Below are positions 1 to 9,449 of a stretch of 42,212 nt of DNA, piece by piece. The number at the start of each line of letters is the position of its first letter. The first letter of the stretch is position 1. Below the pieces are notes generated by a model. The model was not told the origin of the DNA and did not search any database. It worked only from the letters and a program-made list of their open reading frames with translations. Source of the stretch: Bacteroidales bacterium (lineage in GTDB: Bacteria > Bacteroidota > Bacteroidia > Bacteroidales > VadinHA17); contig PLNT01000042.1 in the NCBI GenBank assembly GCA_003141895.1, positions 1 through 42,212 of the forward strand, in the 5' to 3' direction. Position numbers and translations under genes: made by a program.

Positions 1-147
1 AAAAGAAATTCTGCCTGGTTGTTGTCTTTTTATAAAGAACTGATTAACGGGTATCACGCTCGGGTACCTTTTCGTTGGTCATGGAAAGAAGGTTGGGAAA
101 TTTCCATGTTCCTGATGCCGTTTTGCCAACCTGACAAACCAGTATAG
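1..147 (+). CDS. 3' end of an unidentified protein (partial)
   Basis: Frame 1 is open from the window edge to a TAG at 145-147 and encodes 48 residues. The peptide is rich in aromatic residues (SFYKELINGYH, RWSWKEGWEISMF) and ends CQPDKPV. The biased composition and lack of stops suggest the C-terminus of a real gene that begins outside the window. I do not recognise the family. It converges with the minus-strand DUF6496 gene after a 44 bp gap. The peptide is short enough that a chance open frame cannot be excluded. Confidence 0.4.
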   Translation, partial: KRNSAWLLSFYKELINGYHARVPFRWSWKEGWEISMFLMPFCQPDKPV

Positions 148-191
148 ACTAAACCAAACAGAATTTTTACTGTTTTTACATTACCCGGATA

Positions 192-383
192 TCATTTTGC
201 AGCTTTTTTTGCAGGCACTTTTAATCCAGCTTCTTTTGCTTCACTTATACCAATAGCAATGGCTTGTTTCCTATTTGTTACTTTACCATTTTCGCCTTTT
301 CTGCCTGATTTTAAAGTACCTTCCTTAAATTCATGCATTACCTCCTCAATTTTGTTCTGAGCTTTTTTTGAATATTTTGCCAT
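192..383 (-). CDS. DUF6496 family small basic protein
   Basis: This 63-residue, lysine-rich protein starts MAKYSKKAQNKIEEVMHEF and ends VPAKKAAK. The order K-x-E-x-V-M-H-E-F-K-x-G-x-L-K-S-G, then a G/K-rich turn, then RKQAIAIGISEAK-AG is the pattern of the DUF6496 family. These are small, probably nucleic-acid-associated proteins of unknown function, common in Bacteroidota and Proteobacteria. The protein has no signal peptide or membrane segment, so it should be cytoplasmic. It lies 117 bp downstream of the SDR gene on the same strand and probably has its own promoter. Family assignment is from recognised sequence pattern; function is unknown. Confidence 0.8.
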   Translation of the reverse strand: MAKYSKKAQNKIEEVMHEFKEGTLKSGRKGENGKVTNRKQAIAIGISEAKEAGLKVPAKKAAK

Positions 384-500
384 ATTATAGTCTTGTTTTA
401 TATGAAAATAGGCTGAAATTCATTTCCGTTAACTCATTTCTCTGCAAATTTGATCAAGACTGCAAAAAAAACTTTGAGTTTCTATTTTTAGTTATTCTGA

Positions 501-1262
501 TTATTGTGCCAGGAAGCCACCTTCAATTTCGAGTGCTGTTCCTGTTAAAAAAGAGCTGTCATCAGAAGCAAGAAAGATAAACCCAGCGGCAACCTCTTCT
601 GATTTTCCTAAACGTTTCATTGGATGTAGCCCAATAATATACTTTTGAAGATCAGAATCTTTGGTAATGCCAGCATTGGTCAGCAAAGGCGTTTCAATAA
701 AGCCCGGACAGATTGCATTGATTCTTATGCCTTCAGTAGCGTACTCCAATGCAGCAGTTTGTGTAAGCCCTATAATGCCATGTTTTGATGCAACATAGTG
801 AGATGAAGTTGCGAAACCTACTTTGCCCAGAATGGAGGACATATTTACTATTACCCCTTTCTTTTGTTTGACCATCTGTGTCAGCTCATGCTTCATCCCA
901 TTGAAAACACCATTTAAGTTTATGCCAATCACTTTGAGCCATGCCTGCTCTGACATATCACCGACTTTATTCGATTCACCCCCAATTCCTGCATTGTTAA
1001 GAGCAACATCAAGGCTCCCAAATGTGCTTACCACTTTTTGAATTGCCATTTGAACCTGCGCAAATACCGATACATCACATTCAATAAAAATGGCCCTGGG
1101 ATTTTCCTTTTTAATTTCCAGGATTGCCTTATCGCTATTTTCCGATTTTAAATCAGCTACGGCTATGTTAGCGCCCTCCTTTATTGCTGCAAAGGCACAT
1201 GCCATACCAATTCCCGATAATCCTCCTGTAATAAATACCGTTTTATTCTCAAGCTTTTTCAT
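501..1262 (-). CDS. Short-chain dehydrogenase/reductase (SDR)
   Basis: This is a classical NAD(P)(H)-dependent SDR oxidoreductase of 253 residues, the usual length for the family. The cofactor motif TGGLSGIG is at residues 12-19, NNAG at 89-92, the catalytic Ser at about 143 (NMSS), and Tyr156 and Lys160 in YVASK. CPGFIETPLL follows, as usual after the active site. Asp37 after the second beta strand (VADLK) hints at NAD preference. The frame can be extended to a TTG at 1298, which would overlap the flavoreductase gene by 20 bp. I chose the ATG at 1262 because it leaves a 16 bp gap and begins right before the Rossmann strand. It is the last gene of a cupin-flavoreductase-SDR cluster. The substrate cannot be told. 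Confidence 0.85.
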   Translation of the reverse strand: MKKLENKTVFITGGLSGIGMACAFAAIKEGANIAVADLKSENSDKAILEIKKENPRAIFIECDVSVFAQVQMAIQKVVSTFGSLDVALNNAGIGGESNKVGDMSEQAWLKVIGINLNGVFNGMKHELTQMVKQKKGVIVNMSSILGKVGFATSSHYVASKHGIIGLTQTAALEYATEGIRINAICPGFIETPLLTNAGITKDSDLQKYIIGLHPMKRLGKSEEVAAGFIFLASDDSSFLTGTALEIEGGFLAQ

Positions 1263-1278
1263 TCCATTTAGTGTTTTA

Positions 1279-1950
1279 TTAAAGTACTTCTTTGACAATC
1301 ATATTTTTATCGATATGTAAATTGGATAAGAACTTTTCAATGGCTTTCATCATTGGTGGAGGTCCGCATACATAAATATTTTTTTTAGGGTCTTTAACGT
1401 AATCCTTTATAAAACCTTCAGTGATTTGTCCGTGTGCATACCCATCAACTTTTTCATCGGATAAAATATTGATAAAATTCTTGCCTAACAAAGTTTTAAA
1501 TTCATCTGCAAGTATTATATCGCCTTGTGTTTTATTGGCAAAGACGAGCTTGTTATCACCAATTTCATTTTTTGACTGAAGATCTCTGAAGATGCAAATA
1601 AATGGAGTGACACCTGCTCCTCCGGCAATAAAGATACCCTCGCTCAGATATGTAATTGCACCAAAGACATCGTGCAGAATCAGCTCATCATTTTTATTCA
1701 GTTGTAAAAGTTGGTTAGTAACTCCTTTGTGCAAAGGATACGTTTTAATGGAAAACTCAAGATAATCGTGCTGCGGCAGGCAGGTGAAAGTGAATGGTCT
1801 TTTTTCGTTCTTCCATCCCTCTTTGTTTATAGAGATTTCTGTGGCTTGTCCGGGAGTAAAATTATAGTGCCGAGGTTTCTCAGTAACAATTTTAAGCACA
1901 TCATGAGTTAATTGCTTAATCGAATTTATTCTTACAATATATTTATTCAT
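1279..1950 (-). CDS. FNR-like FAD/NAD(P)-binding oxidoreductase
   Basis: This 223-residue soluble flavoprotein of the ferredoxin-NADP reductase superfamily carries no ferredoxin domain. The FAD-binding barrel covers about residues 1-100. The flavin-binding signature is RPFTFT at 51-56, a variant of the usual RxYS/T. The NAD(P) domain follows, with GGAGVTPF at 110-117 for the dinucleotide and CGPPPMM at 195-201 near the C-terminus. Proteins of this size move electrons from NAD(P)H to an unlinked partner such as flavodoxin, ferredoxin or an oxygenase. No partner is encoded next to it. It sits between the cupin lipoprotein (35 bp upstream) and the SDR (16 bp downstream), so the three are probably cotranscribed. 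Confidence 0.85.
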   Translation of the reverse strand: MNKYIVRINSIKQLTHDVLKIVTEKPRHYNFTPGQATEISINKEGWKNEKRPFTFTCLPQHDYLEFSIKTYPLHKGVTNQLLQLNKNDELILHDVFGAITYLSEGIFIAGGAGVTPFICIFRDLQSKNEIGDNKLVFANKTQGDIILADEFKTLLGKNFINILSDEKVDGYAHGQITEGFIKDYVKDPKKNIYVCGPPPMMKAIEKFLSNLHIDKNMIVKEVL

Positions 1951-1985
1951 CCTGATATGATTTCAGTTTTCTTATTTATATCGAC

Positions 1986-2513
1986 TTATTCCGTTGTAAT
2001 CCCATCAAATTTAGTTGCGTTATTTTCAGCATCTTTCTTTGTTGCCCTTATGATACCGTCTTTATGTTGAGGAAGGGCATAAATCGTGTACATTTTCAGT
2101 TCATTTATGGCATCTGTATTGATTACATTATGTTTAGAACCTGACGGGACAATAATTACATCCCCACCAGCTACCTCATATTCATTTCCATTAATAATAC
2201 ATTTGCCCTTCCCGCTTTCGAACCGGAAAAACTGATCGCTTTTGACATGAATTTCTTCACCAATTTCTTCCCCGGGTTTTAAGTTCATCAAAACTAGCTG
2301 AAGATGCTGGCCTGTGTATAATACTTCTCTGTAATTCTCATTTTTGAGGACATCATTTTCAATATTACTCTTAAAGCCTTTCATTGTAGAATTTTTTAAT
2401 TCTACAGAAGCTGTAATGTCCTTTGTATTTTGCTGTTTGGTCTTCCCGGAATTATTATTACATGCAAAGAGAATAATAATTAAAAGTCCTGAAATAAAGT
2501 GTGATTTTTTCAT
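1986..2513 (-). CDS. Cupin-domain lipoprotein
   Basis: This 175-residue protein begins with a lipoprotein signal peptide (MKKSHFISGLLIIILFAC, lipobox Cys18), so it should be exported and lipid-anchored. Residues about 65-150 form a single cupin_2 barrel. Motif 1 is around PGEEIGEEIH-x3-D-x-F-F-x-F-x-S-G-x-G, and motif 2 is around GGDVIIVPSGSKHNVIN. His and Glu residues in these motifs could bind a metal. Most close cupins of this type are cytoplasmic, so the signal peptide is notable. It is the first gene of the cluster with the flavoreductase and SDR. Whether it senses or modifies a small molecule is unknown. Confidence 0.8.
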   Translation of the reverse strand: MKKSHFISGLLIIILFACNNNSGKTKQQNTKDITASVELKNSTMKGFKSNIENDVLKNENYREVLYTGQHLQLVLMNLKPGEEIGEEIHVKSDQFFRFESGKGKCIINGNEYEVAGGDVIIVPSGSKHNVINTDAINELKMYTIYALPQHKDGIIRATKKDAENNATKFDGITTE

Positions 2514-3088
2514 TTTGGAGAGTTTTATTGTTTTTTATAAATATTAAGGATAAGTCAGGATTAAGTATTTCTGATTATTTTCATGCAAATTTTCCTCATT
2601 CGATATGTCTTTGCGTGTCGCTACCTTCCAAAAACTGTCTTTAAAGTTGTGTCTGAGTTTTCGCTTCATAAAATTAAGCCTGTTATTTTCGGAAAATGTT
2701 ACATGATTTTGAAAAAATATTACATTATTCCTATAATTGGACTCAACAGAAAAGAAAGGAGCAAGAGAGACTCGCCAGTGAGGTTTTAGGAAGTTCCAAA
2801 AAAACAAGAGGTAGATTTTTACCAGGAAACACAACTGAAAGGTGACATACCCTTCTGGTTGTTCCATTCTACCCGGCTTGTTTAAATTCCACATTTCAGC
2901 AATCTGACGAATCATATCCGACGACTCAAAAATGCGTGAATGATATAATTTGTTCATAGAGTTTTGTAACAATTAAACAGATAAAGAGAATGATCTTTGG
3001 AAAGTTTTTAAAATACTTCATACTCAATTGTAAATAAGCACAATTACAATTATCAGATTTATTATTTCAATAACTAATAACAACAACT
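2514..3088. other. Intergenic stretch, no gene supported
   Basis: These 575 bp lie between the divergent cupin lipoprotein and eRF1-like genes and must hold both promoters. A 142-codon minus-strand open frame (2544-2972) has poor composition and no recognisable motif. Its first 40 or so residues look more protein-like than the rest, so it might be a remnant. I do not call a gene here. Confidence 0.5.
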
Positions 3089-3463
3089 ATGAATAATATT
3101 AGAAAACTGGGTATATGGATGGACCATTCAAATGCCTATTTGATGGAATTAGCAAATGACACAATTGTACAAAGAGTTGTATCAGAATTAGCAAATCATG
3201 AAACAGAATTTAATTTTTACAAGGGTGAAAAACTTATTCACAAAAAGGAACAACACCTTCAATTAAGTTATTACAAAAAAATCAGTGATATAATAAAAAA
3301 GTATCAGAATGTAGTACTATTCGGACCAACAGATGCCAAGAATGAATTATTAAACCAGATAAAAACTGACCATCTTTTTGAGGATATTAAAATTGAGGTA
3401 AAAAATTCCGATAAAATGACGGAAGACCAAATGCAGACTTTTGTCAGAGATTATTTTAAATAG
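3089..3463 (+). CDS. eRF1-like/host-attachment-like small protein
   Basis: This 124-residue soluble protein begins MNNIRKLGIWMDHSNAYLM. The opening beta strand with a D-H/S-x-A motif, the central YYKKISDII-x-KYQNVVLFGP segment, and the closing acidic helix resemble the peptide-release-factor-like (baeRF/host attachment) fold. Small stand-alone copies are common in Bacteroidota, often annotated as hypothetical. It has no signal peptide. By family resemblance it may act at the ribosome or in stress, but no GGQ motif is present, so it is not a release factor. It is transcribed alone, divergent from the redox cluster. The fold call is inference from pattern memory. Confidence 0.6.
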   Translation: MNNIRKLGIWMDHSNAYLMELANDTIVQRVVSELANHETEFNFYKGEKLIHKKEQHLQLSYYKKISDIIKKYQNVVLFGPTDAKNELLNQIKTDHLFEDIKIEVKNSDKMTEDQMQTFVRDYFK

Positions 3464-3502
3464 TTGATTATTCAGTGCAAAAAAATGGCGTCTTAACCAC
3501 AT

Positions 3503-3587
3503 TTGGCCGGATAGATTACATAAAATATACCTCACCAAACAACAAGTATTTCAATCGGGGTTTTGGTGGTCAGTTTATTCCGGCCAA
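3503..3587. repeat. Long-range inverted repeat (9 bp arms)
   Basis: TTGGCCGGA at 3503-3511 is perfectly repeated in inverse orientation as TCCGGCCAA at 3579-3587, with partial matching continuing outwards. It sits in the gap where the eRF1-like gene and the RND operon converge. It may form a transcript hairpin that protects or ends both mRNAs, or it may be the ends of a very small non-autonomous element. Confidence 0.4.
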
Positions 3588-3616
3588 TTATGGAAAGGTC
3601 CTTTACGATTTCTGCT

Positions 3617-6600
3617 TTAGACTTTCTGATCAGTTGAGTTAAGTGATAAGGTATGTTTTGCCTGAAGATCGGCAAGTTTTTTCTTGCCATATGTGAGGCG
3701 GATTATCAGGATAAATAGTACGGGTATAATAAAAACACCGAATGCAGTAGCTGCGATCATCCCTCCAAGAACAGACCATCCTATAGTCTGACGAGCAACA
3801 GCTCCTGCCCCGGTGGCTAATACCAGAGGAGATACTCCGAAGATAAAAGCAAACGATGTCATCAATATTGGACGAAGTCGTAAACGCACAGCCTCGATAG
3901 TGGCTGCAACAATTTCAATACCCCGATCGACACGTTCTTTGGCAAATTCAACAATAAGGATAGAGTTTTTAGCAGCCAGTCCAATCAGCGTAATTAGTCC
4001 TATCTGTGCATAGACATTATCTGTCAAAGACTTATTCAATGTGAGAGCAAGTATGGCTCCGAAAGCAGCAAGAGGAACGCCGAGAAGAATTGTAAATGGA
4101 ACCGTCCAGCTTTCATATAAGGCAGAAAGAAACAGGAAGACGAAAAGAAGCGAAAGTATGAAAATATAGGTAGAAGTGTTGCCTGCTTTCAGCTCCTCCC
4201 GGCTCAGGCCTGAGAACTCAAATCCATAGCCTTTAGGAAGCACCTGTTGTGCTGTCTCCTGCAATGCTTTGATTGCCTGCCCGGTACTATATCCGGCTTT
4301 TGCATCACCCACAAATTCAGCCATACGGTAAAGATTATAATGAGAAAGCATTGATGCACTCTCATTGACTTTGGAACTCATCACAGAGCTTAATGGCAGC
4401 ATCGTGCCCTGCTGATTACGGACATAATATTTATCCATATCAACAATGTCATTTCTGAAAAGAGTATCAGCCTGGGCTATTACATGGAAATTCCTGTTAT
4501 ATATAGTGAAATCATTTATATAGCTACTGCCCAGAAATGTCTGAATGGTATTAAAGACCTCTGACAAATTAACACCCATCTTTTCGCATTTATCACGGTC
4601 GACAGTAAGCTGATAGTTGGGCGTGCGAGCATTGAAGAAAGTGATTGCGCGTGCAATCTCAGGTCGTTTATTGGCAGCAGCCATGAATACATTAACATTT
4701 CGTTCAAAGGCTTTTACATCGTCATTGCTTTCGCGTTGCTGCAGCTCGAATGTGAATCCTCCTGTAGCACCCAGCCCGGGGATAGCAGGAGGTGCTATGA
4801 CAATAATGCTGGCTTCTTTGATTGCTGCGAATTTTGCCTGCATCTGAGCCATTAATGCAAAAATCTGTTCAGATTTGTTTTTGCGTTCACCCCAGGGTTT
4901 CAGCTGGCAAAACAGAGTGCCGCTGTTGGTTTTGGATGCACCTGAAACTACATTGAGCCCTGCTATTGCAGAATAATGGTCAATACCCTTAATCTCTGCC
5001 AATATATCCATTATTTTCTTGAGCACTTCCACGGTACGTGATGTGGAAGAAGCTTCAGGCAACTCGAACGTAACATACAATCGTCCTTCATCCTCCAATG
5101 GAATGAAAGCTGTGGGTTTTTTGACAAGCATTATATAAGCGCCAAAGCATATCAGAATCAGAAGGATAACAATATAACGGGAATTCTTTATTGCCTTCCT
5201 GACATTATTTGTATATCCTTCTGTTCTCTTGTTAAACCAGTTATTGAAGTGGAAGAACAGGTAATTAAGTCCTCTTGACGACTTATTTATATGGTGAGGC
5301 TTAAGAAACAAGGAACACAGGGCAGGAGTGAGAGACAGAGCAACAAATGCCGATATCAGGACCGATATAGCTATGGTGATAGCAAACTGCTGATACAATC
5401 TTCCGACAATGCCGGGTAAAAAACCAGCCGGAACAAATACTGCAGCAAGTACAAGCGCAATGGCAACAACCGGTCCCGAAATATCTGCCATAGCTTTGTG
5501 AGCAGCATCTTTGGGAGAAAGATGTTGTTCTTCCATGTAGCGTTGCACAGCTTCAACTACTATTATCGCGTCATCCACCACTATCCCGATAGCAAGAACA
5601 AAGCCAAAGAGGGTAAGCTTATTAATAGTAAAACCAAGCGGGATGAAGAAAATGAATGTACCTATTATTGATACAGGAATTGCAATAACAGGAATGATGG
5701 TGGAACGCCAGTCCTGCAGAAAAATAAATACTACCAGCACTACCAGCACCAACGCTTCAAGCAGAGTTTTAACAACTTCACTTATAGATTCCTTTACTAC
5801 TGTAACAGATTCGAATGGAACACTATAAGCGATATCATGTGGGAAAGATTTACTGAGCTGGGCCAACGCATTGTAAACACCTTTGGCAACATCAAGAGAA
5901 TTGCTACCGGGAGTCTGGTATATCATCATGTAAGCTGCACGTTGTTTGTCAACATATGATACACCTGAATAGTTGAATTTTCCTAATTCAACACGGGCAA
6001 TATCCTTCAAATAAACAATAGAACCGGCAAGCGGGTTAAACCTGACAACAATGTTTTTGAAATCATCAGCAGTGCTGAGTCTTCCGTTAACCCTTGCAGT
6101 GTATTCAAATGGTTGACCAGCGGGTTGAGGAGGTGTACCAATAGATCCGGCAGCCACCTGCACATTCTGATCCTGAACGGCATTAAGAACATCACTGGCA
6201 GTCAATCCCAGGCTTGCCATTTTATCGGGGTTGAGCCAGATACGCATACTGAAATCATCTGTTCTTGCATAAATATCACCGACGCCCTTAACCCTTAAAA
6301 GAGCATCCCTTACAAATATGTTGGTATAATTATCGATAAACTGGATGCTATGGGTTCCTTTTGGAGAGTAAATAGCTACATTCAGAAGTCCGCTGGGATT
6401 ACGCCTTCGAACAGTAATACCCAATCTTTTTACTTCATCCGGCAGAACCGGAGCGGCAATATTAACCCTGTTCTGGACTTCAGTGGTTGCGATATCAATA
6501 TTCGTTCCAATATCAAAGTAGACATTCATTGTTGACCGACCATCGTTTGTGCTATTACTCTGCAGGTAATTCATACCCGGGACTCCATTTACCTGTATTT

Positions 6601-6799
6601 CTATAGGTGTTGTGACAGTTTGCTCAACAGTAGTAGCGTCAGCCCCTGTATATTGACTTGATATCTGAACCACAGGTGGAGTAATATCAGGATACTGACT
6701 GACTGGAAGATTTAGGATAGCCAATGTTCCTACTATTACCAGGACCATTGATATTACTATTGCTGTAATCGGGCGTTTTATAAAGGTATCAGCTATCAT
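3617..6799 (-). CDS. RND multidrug efflux pump, HAE1 family (AcrB-like)
   Basis: This 1060-residue inner-membrane proton antiporter is full length for the hydrophobe/amphiphile efflux (HAE1) family. It starts MIADTFIKRPITAIVISMVL, the typical first transmembrane helix, followed by LPVSQYPDITPP. Two halves each carry a large periplasmic loop. The proton-relay Asp pair of TM4 is Asp409-Asp410 in GIVVDDAIIVVE, and the TM10 Lys is in GLAAKNSILIVEF. The conserved SGLSREE appears in the second loop region. It is the last gene of marR-OMF-MFP-RND, 36 bp after the fusion protein. It should expel drugs, bile-like or other amphiphilic compounds from membrane and periplasm through the TolC-like partner. 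The substrate range cannot be read from sequence. Confidence 0.95.
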   Translation of the reverse strand: MIADTFIKRPITAIVISMVLVIVGTLAILNLPVSQYPDITPPVVQISSQYTGADATTVEQTVTTPIEIQVNGVPGMNYLQSNSTNDGRSTMNVYFDIGTNIDIATTEVQNRVNIAAPVLPDEVKRLGITVRRRNPSGLLNVAIYSPKGTHSIQFIDNYTNIFVRDALLRVKGVGDIYARTDDFSMRIWLNPDKMASLGLTASDVLNAVQDQNVQVAAGSIGTPPQPAGQPFEYTARVNGRLSTADDFKNIVVRFNPLAGSIVYLKDIARVELGKFNYSGVSYVDKQRAAYMMIYQTPGSNSLDVAKGVYNALAQLSKSFPHDIAYSVPFESVTVVKESISEVVKTLLEALVLVVLVVFIFLQDWRSTIIPVIAIPVSIIGTFIFFIPLGFTINKLTLFGFVLAIGIVVDDAIIVVEAVQRYMEEQHLSPKDAAHKAMADISGPVVAIALVLAAVFVPAGFLPGIVGRLYQQFAITIAISVLISAFVALSLTPALCSLFLKPHHINKSSRGLNYLFFHFNNWFNKRTEGYTNNVRKAIKNSRYIVILLILICFGAYIMLVKKPTAFIPLEDEGRLYVTFELPEASSTSRTVEVLKKIMDILAEIKGIDHYSAIAGLNVVSGASKTNSGTLFCQLKPWGERKNKSEQIFALMAQMQAKFAAIKEASIIVIAPPAIPGLGATGGFTFELQQRESNDDVKAFERNVNVFMAAANKRPEIARAITFFNARTPNYQLTVDRDKCEKMGVNLSEVFNTIQTFLGSSYINDFTIYNRNFHVIAQADTLFRNDIVDMDKYYVRNQQGTMLPLSSVMSSKVNESASMLSHYNLYRMAEFVGDAKAGYSTGQAIKALQETAQQVLPKGYGFEFSGLSREELKAGNTSTYIFILSLLFVFLFLSALYESWTVPFTILLGVPLAAFGAILALTLNKSLTDNVYAQIGLITLIGLAAKNSILIVEFAKERVDRGIEIVAATIEAVRLRLRPILMTSFAFIFGVSPLVLATGAGAVARQTIGWSVLGGMIAATAFGVFIIPVLFILIIRLTYGKKKLADLQAKHTLSLNSTDQKV

Positions 6800-6835
6800 G
6801 GAATGAGTTTCTGACTTAATTTTTGTTAGATTTCA

Positions 6836-7960
6836 TCAATTGTTATTTTGCTTTTGAGGCTGGGCGATGGAGATTCCTGATCCGTCGTGCAGTTTCTGTA
6901 TGCCATCTATCACAATTGTTTCATCACCCTTCAACCCTTTTAAAACTACAACATTTGTATTTACCCTGGGTCCAAGAGCAACTTTTATCTGCTGAACATT
7001 TTTATCTTTTACTATATAAACGAAATACTCACTTAACTGCTCCTGTACGGCTTGAAATGGTATCACTACCTGCTTCCCTGCATATTCGTTCATAACAAGG
7101 ATTTTGCAACTCATGCCAGATGCAAGAGTTCTTTCAAGGTTAGGAACAGTTACTCTAACCCTTATTGTGCCAGTCTGCGGATCAACAGCCCTGTCAATTA
7201 CACTTATCTTTCCGGGAAAAGGATATGTAGTATTGTTGGGCAATACAATTTTGAAAGTGGAATCATTCTTTGAAAGTTCAGCACCTGCAATCTGTCTGAA
7301 ACGGCCGAGCTCATTCTGGCTTATTTCAAAATCAACGCCTATCGGATCATCTGATGAAACAGTATTAAGCAGCGTCTGTCCAGGAGTTACCAGAGCTCCC
7401 AGCTTCACATTCGAGAAACCTATAGTTCCGTTAAAAGGTGCATATATTAAAGAATAATCGAAATCGGTTTTCGCCTTGATCAGTTCCGAATTGGCGGCAT
7501 CTACCTGCTGTTTGGCATTCGTAAGATCAGTCAGTGAATTGTCAAGGAGTTGTTTTGCAACCGCGTCCTGAGTTGCAAGATCTGTATAACGCTTTGCGTC
7601 GCGCTGAGCTCTCTCGAGATTACCTTCAGCAATTTTAACATTTGATTGTGCCTCTTTGTAAGTCGCTTCATATTTGCGACGGTCAATTTCATATAGTTTT
7701 TTACCGGTGTGAACCTCTTTCCCCTCAGTAAAATATATTCCGGTTATATATCCGCTTACCTGTCCCCGCAGTTCCACTTCCTTTAACGCTACAACATTTG
7801 CAGGATAGGAATTGTAGAAAACAGCTTTTGTCAGGCTGGCATTTGCAGTTGTGACTGGTATTCCCGCTGCCGGAGTTTTTTTGTCAGAAGCATTTTCTTT
7901 ACAGGCAGGCAAGCAGAGAACAATCGAAAAATAAATTAATATATAAGATAATTTATTCAT
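6836..7960 (-). CDS. RND efflux membrane fusion lipoprotein (AcrA-like)
   Basis: This 374-residue periplasmic adaptor has a lipoprotein signal peptide (lipobox LPAC, Cys20). Domain order is standard: a beta-barrel/lipoyl half at about 40-85 (ELRGQVSGYITGIYF, GKKLYEID), an alpha-helical hairpin rich in A/Q/K at about 90-165, the second lipoyl half (IYAPFNGTIGFSNVKLGALV), a beta-barrel, and a membrane-proximal domain ending SGISIAQPQKQNNN. It bridges the RND pump and the outer-membrane channel. It lies 57 bp after the OMF gene and 36 bp before the pump gene, so one transcript is likely. Confidence 0.93.
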   Translation of the reverse strand: MNKLSYILIYFSIVLCLPACKENASDKKTPAAGIPVTTANASLTKAVFYNSYPANVVALKEVELRGQVSGYITGIYFTEGKEVHTGKKLYEIDRRKYEATYKEAQSNVKIAEGNLERAQRDAKRYTDLATQDAVAKQLLDNSLTDLTNAKQQVDAANSELIKAKTDFDYSLIYAPFNGTIGFSNVKLGALVTPGQTLLNTVSSDDPIGVDFEISQNELGRFRQIAGAELSKNDSTFKIVLPNNTTYPFPGKISVIDRAVDPQTGTIRVRVTVPNLERTLASGMSCKILVMNEYAGKQVVIPFQAVQEQLSEYFVYIVKDKNVQQIKVALGPRVNTNVVVLKGLKGDETIVIDGIQKLHDGSGISIAQPQKQNNN

Positions 7961-8017
7961 ATTATTACAATTTAAAGTCGGCTAAGCAATCAGCAGAATA
8001 GTGTATATTATTTATTG

Positions 8018-9394
8018 TCAATTGATTTTTATATCACCAGAAGCTTTCTCAAGATCCATTTTGCTTGTCAGAACCTGGAAAAGTATGTTTAAATAGTTAA
8101 GTTCAGCTGTCCTTAGATCTGTTTCAGAGACAATAACTTCGAGATACGCTTTAATCCCTTTGTCGTACTGAAGCTTCACAGTATTAAAAATATCTCTTGC
8201 AACCAGAACATTGTTTTTTGAAACTTTAAGTTCGTTGAGGCTCCCTTTATACACCGCCAGGGCTTGAGCGTATTCGCTGTTTATAGCACTTTTCAGATAA
8301 TCTTCACCGAGCTGAAGTCGCTGGTACTGAAGTTTTGCCTTGCTGAGATTCTGCAATCTGTTCATCCCCTTGAAGATGGGTAAAGCTAATTTCAAACCGA
8401 CAAGTGAAGTTGGATTGTTACTGTGATACAGATCAGAAAATTGATCATTCGCGAATGAAGGGTCATAATTGTAGAATGCCGATAAAGTTGGGAGAAATGA
8501 CCACTTATAATAGCTGATTCCAAAATTCTGAAGCTTTAACGTTGTCTGCAAAAGCTGATATTCAATGCGATTGTTGTAATTCAGGTTCTTTGTTGTATCT
8601 ATTTTAATCTCATTTTCGAGTTTGGAAGAATCATATGAAACAGTAAACTGCTTTTCGGGAACCACCCCCATAAGATGTTTTAATACAGAATATTTGCCTT
8701 TAAGGGCCTCTTCAGCAGATTTTTTTTGTGCCTGAGTATTGCTCAGTGAAATTTCGGTACGTTGATAGTCTATCTTATCTGTCATACCACTCTTATAATA
8801 GCTGTAAGCATCATTATAATTATGCTGAAGACGAAGTATATCTTCCTTTAAAATATTGATCTGTTCTTCCGTCAGTAACACATCGAAAAAGGCTTTAGTA
8901 ACATCAACATAAGTATTAATCTTTGAGCTTTCAGTGTTTTCGGAAGCCTGGTTTTTCAGTTCTCTTGAAGTCCTGGAAGCAAGAAAAAGATCATTGCTGT
9001 ATAAAGTCTGGTTCACAGAAAATACTCCTGTTGATGTATTATTAGCTGTTGAGTTTAAAGCTATATATGGAGTGTATTCCGGCGGATTGTTCAGGTTTGG
9101 GAAATAGGCTATCGGGGACTTAAGAAAGTGTTCGACATTTGCATCAGCTTCAAGTTGCGGATACCATCCCGAAAGAGCTATCCTTATATCTCTTTTTACG
9201 ATTTTTTCATCAAGCAATGATTGTTTAATCAATGCCTGGTTTGTCAACGCATAGGTTATGCATTGGGATAATGTAACCCTTGAAGGAAGTGTGTCCTGAG
9301 CTGTTTGTCCTATTAAAAAATTGGAAATAACAAGAAATAGTGCACTTAGCAGACTCTTCCTGTATTTTTTTAACCCTTGGTCATTCCTATGCAT
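8018..9394 (-). CDS. TolC-family outer membrane efflux protein
   Basis: This 458-residue outer-membrane factor has an N-terminal signal peptide (hydrophobic SLLSALFLVISNFLIG, cleavage near GQTAQD). After it comes the family opening LSQCITYALTNQALIKQS. Two copies of the long alpha-helical/beta-strand unit follow, with conserved segments such as NQTLYSNDLFLASR, LKLALPIFKGM and the late LQYDKGIKAYLEVI. It should trimerise into the exit duct for the RND pump. It is the second gene of the operon, 55 bp after marR. Length and order match other Bacteroidota efflux operons. Confidence 0.92.
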   Translation of the reverse strand: MHRNDQGLKKYRKSLLSALFLVISNFLIGQTAQDTLPSRVTLSQCITYALTNQALIKQSLLDEKIVKRDIRIALSGWYPQLEADANVEHFLKSPIAYFPNLNNPPEYTPYIALNSTANNTSTGVFSVNQTLYSNDLFLASRTSRELKNQASENTESSKINTYVDVTKAFFDVLLTEEQINILKEDILRLQHNYNDAYSYYKSGMTDKIDYQRTEISLSNTQAQKKSAEEALKGKYSVLKHLMGVVPEKQFTVSYDSSKLENEIKIDTTKNLNYNNRIEYQLLQTTLKLQNFGISYYKWSFLPTLSAFYNYDPSFANDQFSDLYHSNNPTSLVGLKLALPIFKGMNRLQNLSKAKLQYQRLQLGEDYLKSAINSEYAQALAVYKGSLNELKVSKNNVLVARDIFNTVKLQYDKGIKAYLEVIVSETDLRTAELNYLNILFQVLTSKMDLEKASGDIKIN

Positions 9395-9449
9395 ATTTTT
9401 TTTAAAAATTTACAATAATTACTTAAAGCGGGGTATGATACTTTCCATA

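Noticed and set aside
2544-2972. 142-codon minus-strand open frame
   Set aside because: Composition is poor, no motif is present, and its C-terminal half looks like translated spacer. It overlaps the region that must hold two divergent promoters.
3475-3628. Plus-strand open stretch containing RGFGGQFIPANYGK
   Set aside because: It looks slightly protein-like but lacks a start and a recognisable family, and it overlaps the end of the RND gene. The inverted repeat there is the better-supported feature.
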